Positions 47,809-57,045 are shown, counted from the first letter of the stretch. The stretch: 64,000 bases of DNA from Sulfurimicrobium sp963741495 (GCA_963741495.1 CAVUID010000015.1:248001-312000), one strand, 5' to 3'. Translations and numbers: made by a program. The notes: generated by a model from the letters alone, not told the origin.

Positions 47809-48353
47809 GGCGTATCTCCCCAGGAAGAGGCCGGTTTGCTGCCGGAAGATGCAGTGCTGGAATTACTTTTGATATATTCAACCGGCTGTTTTTGCAGCTT
47901 GCCTGCGCTGGCGAATTTTTGCGCCTCTCCATTGGAAACCGAAAATTGCTGCATGTGCTTGAGTTCCTGCGGATTGGCCCGTGCTGTGCGGAGATCCTCC
48001 TCTGACAGGCCGCGTACGCCAGTCGTGACGGTGTTGCCACTGCTGCCGCTGCGGGCGACGTTGAACAGGGCGCCGATGCCGGAATCCCCCTGTTTTACGG
48101 TGTTCCCGGCGCCCAGGCGCAGGCTCAGCATTCTGACCCATCCTGCAGCGGCAGTGGCGGGTTTGACCTGGGTCCAACCGCCCTGACGCTTGAGAATTTC
48201 CACGCTGCTTTGAGCGGGCAAGGTCTCAAGCGTGGCGGCGTCGCTGTACGGCTCGCGCTTGAGTTCGGTTTCCTTGATCGTGATCGCCGTCTCGGCGGTT
48301 GCGAAATGGCTAAAGGCAAGTCCAAGCAAAACCCATGCTGCAAATGATTTCAT
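47805..48353 (-). CDS. Periplasmic SH3-domain protein
   Basis: The 182 residues begin with a signal peptide (about 20 residues ending F-A-T-A). A bacterial SH3 domain follows (residues 25-80, with L-K-R-E-P-Y-S-D-A-A-T-L and G-W-T-Q-V-K), then a polar tail rich in glycine and serine. SH3b domains often bind peptidoglycan. Four-base overlaps with both the cyclase and the protease genes imply translational coupling. Confidence 0.85.
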   Translation of the reverse strand: MKSFAAWVLLGLAFSHFATAETAITIKETELKREPYSDAATLETLPAQSSVEILKRQGGWTQVKPATAAAGWVRMLSLRLGAGNTVKQGDSGIGALFNVARSGSSGNTVTTGVRGLSEEDLRTARANPQELKHMQQFSVSNGEAQKFASAGKLQKQPVEYIKSNSSTASSGSKPASSWGDTP

Positions 48354-50187
48354 GCCGCTTTTCTCCGTGGTTCGAACAGGTGAGTTTCCTGGGCGCGTCC
48401 TTTGACTTTATAAAATCCATGATCGACAAAGTCAAACTTATCTGTGCACAAGGCGCGGGTCTCTTCCGACACCAGTATGCGTGCCACGCCCTTGGTTTGT
48501 CCCTCGATGCGGCTGGAGAGATTGACCGTGTCGCCGATGGCGGTGTAATCCTGGCGCCGTTCCGAGCCGATGAAGCCAACCACTGCCGGGCCGCTGTGGA
48601 TGCCGATGCCGACGTCAAAGGCAGCCCCGGCTTCTCCCAGTTCGCGCTTGAATTCCTCCAGGCGCTGGGCCATTTCCAGCGCAGCTGCCACGGCATTTGC
48701 AGCATGCTGGGGGTCGGCGGTGGGTGCGCCCCAGAAAGCCATGATGGCATCGCCGATGAACTTGTCCAGGGTGCCGCCATGGCGAAAGATCACGTCGACC
48801 TGGAGGCTGAAATAGCGGTTCAGCATGGCAACCACCTGTTCTGCGCTGTGTTGTTCGGAGTAGGTGGTGAAATTGCGAATGTCTGAAAACAGGACGGTCA
48901 CAGTCTGGGTTTGACCGCTCAAGCTTTGCAAAGTCTTGCCTTGATCCATTAGCTCGTTCACCACACGCGGGTCGAGGAAGCGGTTGAACATCTGCACCGT
49001 CTGTTCGCGTGCCTTGCGTTCTCGCAGGTACTCATGCAACGCCGCAGCAAAATAGAAAGCCCAGGCAAACAGCAGCGGCAAAAATACTGGCACCAGCCAG
49101 CGCTGGCTGACCGCAAAATAACTGGCCCCCAGCAGTATTGCGGTGATCACCAATAGCGCTGCACCAATGTACAGCGTCTGCTGGCGTCGCGAAAACAGCA
49201 GCAACAGCAGGGCTAGTAAAGTTAAAGTTAAAATGGGTGCGACAAGGGTCGGCGCTGCATGAAAGTAACTGCGGTTTTTCAGGTTGTCGATGGCCGTGGC
49301 CAGGATTTCCAGTGCCGGGTGCAGGCTGCTGATTGGCGTTGAGCGGATGTCGTGCAGGCCAGAGGCAGTGGCCCCGATGATGACAATCTTGTTTTTCAAT
49401 TCCTGCGCCGGGCGCAAGGGGGTCTTGCGGCTGGCGTCGTGGTAGAGATCGGCATAGGAAATATGCGGATGCGAGAGCGCGCCTCCGCGCCAGCCGAGAA
49501 TGATCTGGTCTGTTTGCGGCAGGTCGAATCCCAGATCTTTGGCCAGCCGGGTCGGCAGGGAAGGAATGCGCCAGCCGGAGGCCGGCAGATATACATGATA
49601 GCGGCGTCCGATGCCGTCGCCGTCCTCGCTATAGTTGATCGTGCCGAGCCGCCAGCTATCGGTGTCGATGGCGCGCGGCGGAGCCAGGGCTACCCTTGCA
49701 TTTGGCTCTGCCGAGGCCGTTTTTTCCATCCCAATTATCTCGGCAAATTTTGCGATGGGTACGCCATTTTTGTCGTTGGCGGGATCGAGACGGATCATGG
49801 GGAAATAGATATTGCGATGCTGATTTACCACTTCATTGAAGTAGGCGTCACTCTCAGGGCGGTAGATATCCGGGTCGGTAAACAGGATGTCGAACACAAT
49901 CGCTTCGGCTGCTGCCGCTCGATGGCTTCCACCAGTTCGCCATGGACGGCGCGCGGCCAGGGCCAGCTGCCGGCGCTATCCGCCATGCTGGCAAGGCTTT
50001 TTTCATCGATATCCACGATCACGATATCCGGGTCGGCCTGCAGTCCCAGAGCGTGAGTCCTGACAAAATAATCCGAAACCCGGTTTTCCAGCGGCAGCAG
50101 CCAATGCAAGGATGTCATTTCGGCGATTGCGATCAGGGCGATGGCAATCGCGAGCAGAACAAGAGGGGGGATAGACAGGTGGCGCAT
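48350..50187 (-). CDS. CHASE2 adenylate cyclase, class III, frameshifted
   Basis: From the ATG at 50187 the protein has one membrane helix, a periplasmic CHASE2 sensor (about residues 30-290), further helices near 295-370 and a class III cyclase domain. The cyclase domain shows F-S-D-I-R-N-F-T and F-I-G-D-A-I-M-A-F-W (metal aspartates), T-L-D-K-F (lysine) and R-Q-D-Y-T-A-I-G-D-T-V-N; the Lys/Asp pair favours ATP over GTP. A base is missing near 49902, inside K-A-I-V-F-D-I-L-F; adding it back gives 612 residues. As written the frame ends early and the cyclase half would start at an internal ATG (49897). First gene of a coupled minus-strand operon. Confidence 0.88.
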
Positions 50188-50317
50188 GATTTCGCATTCT
50201 GTTTGAAAAGCGAAATAACGGCAAATTCAAACCTGAATTAGCGTGGCGCTTACCTCAAGAGGGTAATTTTGAGCTACAATTTTCGACTTTATCAAAGCAT
50301 TCTCCGGAGAATTCAAG

Positions 50318-51238
50318 ATGTCTATGTCCGACCGCGACGGCCTGATCTGGTACGACGGCAAGATGGTGAACTGGCGCGATGCCACCACCCATGTCCTGAC
50401 CCATACCCTGCACTACGGCATGGGCGTATTTGAAGGCGTGCGCGCCTACAAGACCGACAAGGGCACGGCGATTTTCCGTCTGCAGGAGCATACCGACCGC
50501 CTGTTCCGCTCGGCGCATATCCTCGGCATGAAGATGCCGTTCGACAAGGAAACCATCTCCCAGGCGCAGCTTTCAGCCGTGCGCGACAACAATCTCGAAG
50601 CCGGCTACCTGCGTCCGATGGCATTCTACGGATCGGAAGCCATGGGTATCTCGGCCAAGACGCTTTCCACGCATGTCATCGTTGCAGCCTGGCCATGGGG
50701 CGCCTATCTGGGTGCCGAGGCGCTGGAGCATGGCATCCGGGTCAAGACCTCGTCTTTTTCCCGCCATCATGTCAACGTCACCATGTGCAAGGCCAAGGCC
50801 AACGGCAACTACATGAATTCCATCATGGCTCACCGCGAGGCCGAGCATGACGGCTATCAGGAAGCGCTGCTGCTCGATGTCGATGGTTTCGTGGCTGAAG
50901 GTTCCGGTGAGAACGTGTTCATTGTGCGCAAGGGCAAGCTTTATACGCCTGACCTGACCAGTGCGCTGGAAGGCATCACGCGCGACACCATCATCCAGTT
51001 GGCGACAGAAATCGGCCTGCAGGTAATTGAAAAGCGCATTACTCGCGACGAAGTCTACAGCGCTGACGAAGCTTTCTTTACCGGCACCGCTGCTGAAGTG
51101 ACGCCGATCCGCGAACTCGATAACCGTGCTATTGGCAACGGCGACCGCGGCCCGATTACCACGCGTCTGCAAAGTATGTATTTCGACTGCGTGACCGGAA
51201 AATCGGCGCAGCATTCTGACTGGCTCACACTTGTTTAA
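50318..51238 (+). CDS. ilvE: Branched-chain amino acid aminotransferase
   Basis: IlvE makes valine, leucine and isoleucine from their 2-oxo acids. The 306 residues have H-Y-G-M-G-V-F-E-G-V-R-A-Y, the cofactor lysine in K-A-K-A-N-G-N-Y-M-N-S, and E-G-S-G-E-N-V-F-I-V, all class IV aminotransferase marks. The length matches E. coli IlvE (309). A TCCGGAGAATTC ribosome region precedes the ATG. Confidence 0.97.
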   Translation: MSMSDRDGLIWYDGKMVNWRDATTHVLTHTLHYGMGVFEGVRAYKTDKGTAIFRLQEHTDRLFRSAHILGMKMPFDKETISQAQLSAVRDNNLEAGYLRPMAFYGSEAMGISAKTLSTHVIVAAWPWGAYLGAEALEHGIRVKTSSFSRHHVNVTMCKAKANGNYMNSIMAHREAEHDGYQEALLLDVDGFVAEGSGENVFIVRKGKLYTPDLTSALEGITRDTIIQLATEIGLQVIEKRITRDEVYSADEAFFTGTAAEVTPIRELDNRAIGNGDRGPITTRLQSMYFDCVTGKSAQHSDWLTLV

Positions 51239-51249
51239 GGACGCGCTCC

Positions 51250-51453
51250 ATGGAACACAATCTTGCCGATAACACCCAGAGTTATATTGAAGTAACCGAA
51301 GATGACCTGCCGCTGCATTGTCCTACACCGGGAATGGCCTTGTGGAGCAGTCATCCCCGTGTCTATCTGCCGCTGGGGAAAAAGGGTGAGGCACTTTGCC
51401 CGTATTGCGGTACGCTTTACAAGTTGAAAGGCGAGGTTCGTCACCATCACTGA
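51250..51453 (+). CDS. Zinc-finger domain protein, zf-CHCC family
   Basis: The 67-residue protein has Cys24, His35, Cys50 and Cys53 in a C-P-T-P-G-M ... H-P-R-V-Y-L ... C-P-Y-C-G-T-L-Y pattern, the zf-CHCC signature shared with a mitochondrial complex I accessory subunit. In betaproteobacteria this small gene usually follows ilvE, as here (11 bases). Function in bacteria is unknown. Confidence 0.9.
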   Translation: MEHNLADNTQSYIEVTEDDLPLHCPTPGMALWSSHPRVYLPLGKKGEALCPYCGTLYKLKGEVRHHH

Positions 51454-51573
51454 GTTTTGAGCGTCCTGATTTCATTTGGGCGCACAAAAGTCCATGCGTC
51501 CCAGCTTCCGTGGATATTCAAAGGCTGGGGCCATTAATGCATGCGGCACTCGCAGTTTTCCTGTTCCCTCGTG

Positions 51574-51595
51574 CTGGGAGCCTGACAGGCTCCTA
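51574..51595. repeat. Hairpin between the zinc-finger and arnD-like genes
   Basis: CTGGGAGCC (51574-51582) pairs with GGCTCCTAG (51587-51595), with one G-U pair and a four-base loop. No T run follows on either strand, so it is not a standard terminator. The GGGAGCCTG motif also occurs upstream of prfC (near 10735). Confidence 0.55.
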
Positions 51596-51639
51596 GGGCT
51601 TTGTGGAAATAAAACGGCCCGCCCCCTCCCTCCAGAAAA

Positions 51640-52566
51640 ATGAAAAAATTAGCGCTCAAGATTGATGTCGATACCTATCGCGGCACCCGCGAAGGCGTGC
51701 CGCGACTGGTCGAACTGTTACAGAAACATCAGGCGCAGGCCACCTTTCTTTTCAGTCTCGGACCGGACCATACCGGACGCGCCATCAAACGGGTGTTTCG
51801 CCCCGGTTTCCTGAAAAAGGTTTCGCGCACCTCGATAAGCAAGCATTACGGGCTCAAGACCCTGATGTACGGTACGCTGCTGCCGGGCCCGCATATTGGC
51901 AAACGCTGCGCAGATATCATGCGCCAGGTGCGCGATGCGGGGTTCGAGGTGGGCATGCATTGCTACGATCATGTCTATTGGCAGGATAACGTAGCCAGCC
52001 AGGACGCCGCCTGGACGATTCGCGAGATGCAGCGGGCTTGCAACCAGTTTGAGTTGATCTTTGGCGAGCCGGCCAGAACGCATGGCGCGGCAGGCTGGCA
52101 AATGAACCGGCATGCCCTGCGACAGGAGCAGCAGATGGGTTTTGCCTACAGCTCCGATACGCGCGGCAGCGAACCTTTCGTGCCGGTTTATCGCGCCGAA
52201 ATCATCAATTGCCCCCAGTTGCCAACTACCTTGCCTACGCTGGATGAATTGATCGGCGTGGATGGCATCAGTGCCGATAGCGTTGCCCAGTACCTGCTTG
52301 GCCTCACAGAAGCATCGCTCCCGACGGGTCATGTCTACACGCTGCATGCCGAAATGGAAGGGATGAAGCTGGCAGGCGTGTTCGAGACTCTGCTCGAGGG
52401 CTGGCGCGCTCAGGGCTATGAATTGGTGTCGATGGCGCAGTATTTTTCAGATCTGGATATGGCCCGACTGCCGCGCCACGAAGTGGTTTTCGGAGAGATT
52501 CCGGGTCGCTCAGGTGATCTGGCTTTGCAGGGTCCACAGTTCTTACCTGTCAGGAGTGAAGAATGA
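51640..52566 (+). CDS. arnD: ArnD-like polysaccharide deacetylase
   Basis: ArnD removes the formyl group from undecaprenyl-phospho-formyl-aminoarabinose during lipid A modification. The 308 residues have I-D-V-D-T-Y-R-G-T-R-E-G-V-P-R-L near residue 8, H-C-Y-D-H-V-Y-W (metal histidines) near residue 108, G-A-A-G-W-Q near residue 150, and Y-T-L-H-A-E-M-E-G near residue 238, following E. coli ArnD across its length. No other arn genes are in this window, so the lipid A role is uncertain. It overlaps the peroxiredoxin gene by four bases. Confidence 0.85.
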   Translation: MKKLALKIDVDTYRGTREGVPRLVELLQKHQAQATFLFSLGPDHTGRAIKRVFRPGFLKKVSRTSISKHYGLKTLMYGTLLPGPHIGKRCADIMRQVRDAGFEVGMHCYDHVYWQDNVASQDAAWTIREMQRACNQFELIFGEPARTHGAAGWQMNRHALRQEQQMGFAYSSDTRGSEPFVPVYRAEIINCPQLPTTLPTLDELIGVDGISADSVAQYLLGLTEASLPTGHVYTLHAEMEGMKLAGVFETLLEGWRAQGYELVSMAQYFSDLDMARLPRHEVVFGEIPGRSGDLALQGPQFLPVRSEE

Positions 52567-53018
52567 TAGACGAGGTTGTTGCTGATTTCGAGTTGCCGGT
52601 GACCGGTGAAAAATCTTTCCAGTTAAGTGCGCTGCTGGGCAAAAAGGTTGTGCTGTATTTCTACCCCAGGGATTCCACGCCGGGTTGCACGACAGAGGCC
52701 CAGCAGTTCCGGGATTTGTACCCACAATTCCAGAGCGCGGGTTGCGAAATATATGGCATTTCACGCGACAGCCTGAAGTCCCATCAGAACTTCAAGGCCA
52801 AGCAGGATTTGCCGTTCGAGTTGTTGAGCGATGGCGAGGAAAAGGCCTGCGCTTTATTTGGCGTGATCAAGATGAAGAACATGTATGGTAAACAGGTGCG
52901 CGGCATCGAACGCAGCACTTTCGTAATCGATGCGGATGGTATGCTGCGACGGGAATGGCGGGGCGTCAGGGTGGCCGGGCACGCTCAGGAAGTACTGGAT
53001 TTCGTCAGGACAATATAA
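52563..53018 (+). CDS. bcp: Thioredoxin-dependent thiol peroxidase Bcp/PrxQ-type
   Basis: The 151-residue peroxiredoxin has peroxidatic Cys42 in S-T-P-G-C-T-T-E-A, with P-R-D-S-T before it. Many PrxQ proteins carry a resolving cysteine five residues later; here that place is glutamine. Another cysteine near residue 61 (S-A-G-C-E-I-Y) is available. It may therefore be a one-Cys or atypical type. Translationally coupled to the arnD-like gene. Confidence 0.92.
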   Translation: MIDEVVADFELPVTGEKSFQLSALLGKKVVLYFYPRDSTPGCTTEAQQFRDLYPQFQSAGCEIYGISRDSLKSHQNFKAKQDLPFELLSDGEEKACALFGVIKMKNMYGKQVRGIERSTFVIDADGMLRREWRGVRVAGHAQEVLDFVRTI

Positions 53019-53072
53019 GCAGGGCGTGTATTAAAAGCTTGCCTCAAGTCCTCCATGATTGCACGAGGAGGG

Positions 53073-53786
53073 TTATCGAGCGGGGGCTAGAACGGCGTTG
53101 ATTCCCATGCCACGGATTTTGTTCATGGCCTGATCCGCTTCGGCCTTGTTCTGGAACGGGCCGACATGAAGGCGGGTCTCGGTATAGGACTTGATGCCAT
53201 GATCCGCTAACCGTTTCTGGAGCTGGACGGCATTCTCATAATTCGAGAACAGGCCGAGCTGAACCACATAGCCCTTGGGTGCAATGGGTTCAGTCGTTTT
53301 GATGGGAGGTGCTGGGGCCACGACAGCGGGTTTGCTTTCTGTTGCGATGGGCTCGGCAGGTTTTTTTGCGGCAGGGGCTGGGGAGATTGTAATGGCTTGC
53401 GGCGCGCTCACTTTTGCGGGCGCTCCATTTTCTTTTGTTGTCACCCTGGAGCCAGTCTGGCTGGATTTGTTCACGACCAGCGGTGGAGGCGGCGGGGGTG
53501 TTGCTGGCGCTGCCTCGCTATCAGGTGCTGGCGGCTCTTCTGGTATTTGCGCTTCGGCGACTGCTTCCTCGGGGACTTCCTGCGCCGTTTCAGGTGGAGT
53601 GGGTTCTGGTACGGCGATAGCTGGCGTTTGGGGAACATCCTTAGGCATTGCGCGCTCGTCCGATTTGTTGCTTAAAACGGTTAGCGCGATGACTGCGGCT
53701 GCCACCAAAGCGCCGGCAACAATAAGGCGTTGCAAGGCGCGCTTCTTGATTTCGGCATGATCGTCGTTGACCGTTTGTTCCACCAT
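53073..53786 (-). CDS. SPOR-domain membrane protein
   Basis: The 237 residues consist of a short cytoplasmic N-terminus, one membrane helix (about 20-39), a long proline- and alanine-rich periplasmic linker (45-165), and a C-terminal SPOR domain (Y-V-V-Q-L-G-L-F-S-N ... T-R-L-H-V-G-P-F). SPOR domains bind glycan strands lacking stem peptides at the septum, so a cell-division role like DedD or FtsN is likely. It is convergent with the peroxiredoxin gene. Confidence 0.88.
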   Translation of the reverse strand: MVEQTVNDDHAEIKKRALQRLIVAGALVAAAVIALTVLSNKSDERAMPKDVPQTPAIAVPEPTPPETAQEVPEEAVAEAQIPEEPPAPDSEAAPATPPPPPPLVVNKSSQTGSRVTTKENGAPAKVSAPQAITISPAPAAKKPAEPIATESKPAVVAPAPPIKTTEPIAPKGYVVQLGLFSNYENAVQLQKRLADHGIKSYTETRLHVGPFQNKAEADQAMNKIRGMGINAVLAPAR

Positions 53787-53935
53787 TGAAACTTCCTGTT
53801 TGTAGCGTCGTCAGAGGGAATGCAAGGCATGTTATCACTTCGCTTTTGCCGCCGCGAGGTTTATTTTATAAGGATTTCATGCTACTTTAGCGGGTTGTTG
53901 AACACCTTATATTTACCCTGAAACTGGAGATACAA

Positions 53936-54361
53936 ATGGCTGTAGAACGCACCCTGTCCATCATCAAACCCGATGCCGTAGCCAAGAATGCCATTGGCAA
54001 GATTTATTCTCGCTTTGAAAGCAACGGCCTCAAAATTGCCGCCGCCAAATTGAAGCACCTGTCCCGTGCAGAGGCTGAAGGTTTCTATGCCGTGCACCGC
54101 GAGCGCCCTTTCTTCAAGGATCTGGTGGATTTCATGATTTCCGGACCGGTGATGATCCAGGTGCTGGAAGGCGAAAATGCAATTGCCAAGAATCGTGAGC
54201 TGATGGGTGCCACCGACCCGAAAAAGGCCGAAAAAGGTACAATCCGCGCCGATTTCGCCGAGAGCATTGACGCTAATGCCGTGCATGGCTCCGATGGCCC
54301 TGATACCGCCAAAGCCGAAATCTGCTACTTCTTCCCTGCGATGGAAGTTTACGCGCGCTAA
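53936..54361 (+). CDS. ndk: Nucleoside diphosphate kinase
   Basis: Ndk transfers the gamma phosphate between nucleoside di- and triphosphates through a phosphohistidine. The 141 residues contain T-L-S-I-I-K-P-D-A-V at the start and the active-site histidine in N-A-V-H-G-S-D-G near the end. Its final base is the first base of rlmN, and it opens the ndk-rlmN-pilW-rodZ-ispG-hisS-yfgM-bamB-der series. Confidence 0.98.
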   Translation: MAVERTLSIIKPDAVAKNAIGKIYSRFESNGLKIAAAKLKHLSRAEAEGFYAVHRERPFFKDLVDFMISGPVMIQVLEGENAIAKNRELMGATDPKKAEKGTIRADFAESIDANAVHGSDGPDTAKAEICYFFPAMEVYAR

Positions 54362-55446
54362 TGCCCGTTAATCTGCTTAACTTCGACCTGCCGCAGCTCA
54401 CCGCGTTTTTTGCCGAAATTGGTGAAAAACCGTTTCGTGCTAAACAGGTAATGCGCTGGATGCATCACTTTGGCGAGAGCGACTTCACTCGCATGAGCGA
54501 TCTGGCCAAATCCCTGCGCGAGAAGTTAAGCGTTTCAGCCGAGGTGGAACCGCCCCGGTTGATCAAGGAACAGCTATCTGACGACGGCACACGCAAGTGG
54601 CTGCTTGACGTCGGCGCCGGTAACGGCATTGAAACTGTATTTATTCCCGAGGATGAGCGCGGCACCCTGTGTATTTCAAGCCAGGTGGGCTGCGCGCTGG
54701 CGTGCAGTTTTTGCTCCACTGCCCGCCAGGGTTTCAACCGCAATCTTTCCGTTGCGGAAATCATTGGCCAGCTTTGGTGGGCAAACAAGGCACTTGGACG
54801 CGACCCTAAAGGTGAGCGGATTATTTCCAATGTGGTCCTGATGGGCATGGGCGAGCCGCTGGCTAACTTTGATAATCTGGTGACTGCGCTCAATATCATG
54901 CTTGATGACCATGCCTACGGACTATCCCGTCGTCGTGTGACGGTGAGTACGTCCGGCCTGGTCCCGGTGATGGATCGCCTGCGCGACACCTGCCCGGTAG
55001 CGCTGGCGGTATCCTTGCATGCGCCAAATGACGCCCTGCGCGATGTGCTGGTGCCGATTAATCAGAAATACCCGCTGGCCGAACTGATGGCGGCCTGTCA
55101 GCGCTATATCGAGAAGGCACCACGGGATTTTGTGACTTTTGAATATGTCATGCTGGATGGTGTCAACGACAGCGAGGCGCATGCGCGCGAATTGATCGCT
55201 CTGGTGCGGGATGTGCCGTGCAAGTTCAATCTGATTCCTTTTAATCCATTCCCAATGTCGGGTTATCAGCGCTCACGTCCGGAAGTGGTGAGGCGATTTA
55301 GAGATAAGTTAATGCAGGCCGGTTTGGTGGCAACCACCCGCAGGACACGTGGAGATGATATCGACGCTGCTTGTGGGCAACTGGCAGGGCAGGTGCAGGA
55401 CAAAACCAAACGTACTCAGTACAAAATAGTGGAGACTGCTGCATGA
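54361..55446 (+). CDS. rlmN: Dual-specificity 23S rRNA/tRNA adenine-C2 methyltransferase RlmN
   Basis: RlmN is a radical-SAM enzyme that methylates A2503 of 23S rRNA and A37 of some tRNAs. The 361 residues include C-A-L-A-C-S-F-C near residue 108 (C-x3-C-x2-C), V-L-M-G-M-G-E-P-L-A-N near residue 160, and the C-terminal catalytic cysteine in D-D-I-D-A-A-C-G-Q-L. It overlaps pilW by four bases (ATGA). Confidence 0.97.
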   Translation: MPVNLLNFDLPQLTAFFAEIGEKPFRAKQVMRWMHHFGESDFTRMSDLAKSLREKLSVSAEVEPPRLIKEQLSDDGTRKWLLDVGAGNGIETVFIPEDERGTLCISSQVGCALACSFCSTARQGFNRNLSVAEIIGQLWWANKALGRDPKGERIISNVVLMGMGEPLANFDNLVTALNIMLDDHAYGLSRRRVTVSTSGLVPVMDRLRDTCPVALAVSLHAPNDALRDVLVPINQKYPLAELMAACQRYIEKAPRDFVTFEYVMLDGVNDSEAHARELIALVRDVPCKFNLIPFNPFPMSGYQRSRPEVVRRFRDKLMQAGLVATTRRTRGDDIDAACGQLAGQVQDKTKRTQYKIVETAA

Positions 55447-56210
55447 AAAAACTGCTGGCGATAGTGTTGATGGCCTGGACCTGTGCGGCGTTGCCAGTGT
55501 TGGCGGGATCTCAGTCTGATGAGACCAAGCGGGCCCAGATCCACACCGAACTGGGCGCTGGCTATTACGGCATGGGCAAGATCGGCGTTGCCCTGGAAGA
55601 GCTTAATACTGCCATCCGTTCAGATTCCAAGTACGCCCCGGCATACAATATCCTTGGCCTGGTTTACATGGAGCTGAGAGAATACGACAAGGCGGATGAA
55701 AGCTTCAAACGCTCCCTCAATATCGACGCAAATAATTCCGACACACACAATAACTACGGCTGGTTTCTGTGTCAGCGCAACCGTGCGGACGAGGCGATAG
55801 AGCATTTCATGAGCGCAGTGAAAAATCCGCTGTATTCCACGCCAGGGAAAGCCTATCTTAATGCCGGCCAGTGCTCCCTGAAGAAGGGCGATGATCAGGC
55901 TGCGGAAGATTACTTCCTGCGCGCCATCAAATTCCAGCCTGCTCCACCACAGGCTTTGTTTCATCTGGCAGACATCCAGTTTCGCCGTGGCAAAAACAAC
56001 GATGCCCAATTCTATCTTGAGCATTACATGAAAAATGGGCCTACGCCTGAAGGGTTGTGGCTCGGCGCACGTATCGCCCATCGCATTGGCAACCGTGATG
56101 CTGAAGCCAATTATGGCTTGCAGTTGAGGAAGAATTTTCCGGATTCACGCGAGGCGATCGCTTATCGCAATAACCAGTTCGATGATGCAGGTACGGCAGA
56201 GGGGCGGTAG
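55443..56210 (+). CDS. pilW: Type IV pilus biogenesis/stability protein PilW (PilF)
   Basis: The 255-residue protein has a signal peptide (residues 1-22, ending V-L-A-G) and several tetratricopeptide repeats (Y-N-I-L-G-L-V-Y-M-E-L-R-E-Y-D-K-A-D, N-N-Y-G-W-F-L-C, A-L-F-H-L-A-D-I-Q). PilW/PilF helps the PilQ secretin assemble in the outer membrane. The mature N-terminus has no lipobox cysteine, unlike Pseudomonas PilF. I chose the ATG at 55443, overlapping rlmN. Confidence 0.92.
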   Translation: MKKLLAIVLMAWTCAALPVLAGSQSDETKRAQIHTELGAGYYGMGKIGVALEELNTAIRSDSKYAPAYNILGLVYMELREYDKADESFKRSLNIDANNSDTHNNYGWFLCQRNRADEAIEHFMSAVKNPLYSTPGKAYLNAGQCSLKKGDDQAAEDYFLRAIKFQPAPPQALFHLADIQFRRGKNNDAQFYLEHYMKNGPTPEGLWLGARIAHRIGNRDAEANYGLQLRKNFPDSREAIAYRNNQFDDAGTAEGR

Positions 56211-57043
56211 TGACGGATATTGTCGAAGAGCAAACGGACTCGCCACATCAGGAAGGCGCGGGTGCGCGTCTCAAGCGTGAACGGGAAGGCCAGGGACTGA
56301 GCCTTTTTGATGCTGCGCGTGCATTGCGGTTGAGCGAAAAGCAGATTACAGCACTTGAGGCAGACGACTATTCGAAGCTGCCCGGCCGTACTTTTGTTCG
56401 TGGATTCATCAGGAATTATGCGCGTCTGGTTCAGCTTGATCCCGAACCGCTGATGGCCCAGCTTTCTTTCGGAAATGAAGAAGAAACGCACCAGATCCAG
56501 GCGCCTTCGCAGAAAATCCGTTTCTCCGAGCATGAATCCAAACCCTGGCTGAAATGGCTGCTGATGGCTTTTGTGGTTGTGGCCGTGGTTTCATGGGCCG
56601 TGTTGCAGTGGCTTGGACCTGAGCAGACTAAATCAGCCGTTGTGTCCCGCACGGCCGAGCCTGTCACGCTCCCCCCAAAGGCGGCGCCGGAACAACCTGC
56701 CATTGCGCTGTCGCCTGCGCCTGAACCCGCCGCGGTTGCGCCGCCTCCCAGCATGCCAATGGCAGAACCCGCGGCGCCGGCCAGCACCGCTGTCTCTGTC
56801 GCTACACCGGCGCGCTTGAACATGACTTTTTCTGGCCGCGCCTGGGTCGAGGTGCGGGATAAAAATGGCAATATCATCCATTCGCAAAACAATGCGGCTG
56901 GTACTGAACAGGTTGTCGAAGGCGAAGCGCCTCTCTCCCTGGTGATTGGAAGTTCACCTAATGTGAAGTTGATTTATAAAGGTCAGCCTGTTGATCTTTC
57001 CGCCTTCGCCAAGGCCGATGTGGCGCGGCTGACCCTGGAGTAA
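56210..57043 (+). CDS. rodZ: Cytoskeletal protein RodZ
   Basis: RodZ links MreB to the cell-wall machinery. The 277 residues have an N-terminal helix-turn-helix of the Xre type (L-K-R-E-R-E-G-Q-G-L-S ... L-S-E-K-Q-I-T-A-L-E), a membrane helix (about 107-127), a proline/alanine-rich linker and a C-terminal DUF4115 domain (M-T-F-S-G-R-A-W-V-E-V-R-D). It starts with GTG overlapping the pilW stop by one base. Confidence 0.93.
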   Translation: MTDIVEEQTDSPHQEGAGARLKREREGQGLSLFDAARALRLSEKQITALEADDYSKLPGRTFVRGFIRNYARLVQLDPEPLMAQLSFGNEEETHQIQAPSQKIRFSEHESKPWLKWLLMAFVVVAVVSWAVLQWLGPEQTKSAVVSRTAEPVTLPPKAAPEQPAIALSPAPEPAAVAPPPSMPMAEPAAPASTAVSVATPARLNMTFSGRAWVEVRDKNGNIIHSQNNAAGTEQVVEGEAPLSLVIGSSPNVKLIYKGQPVDLSAFAKADVARLTLE

Positions 57044-57045
57044 GC

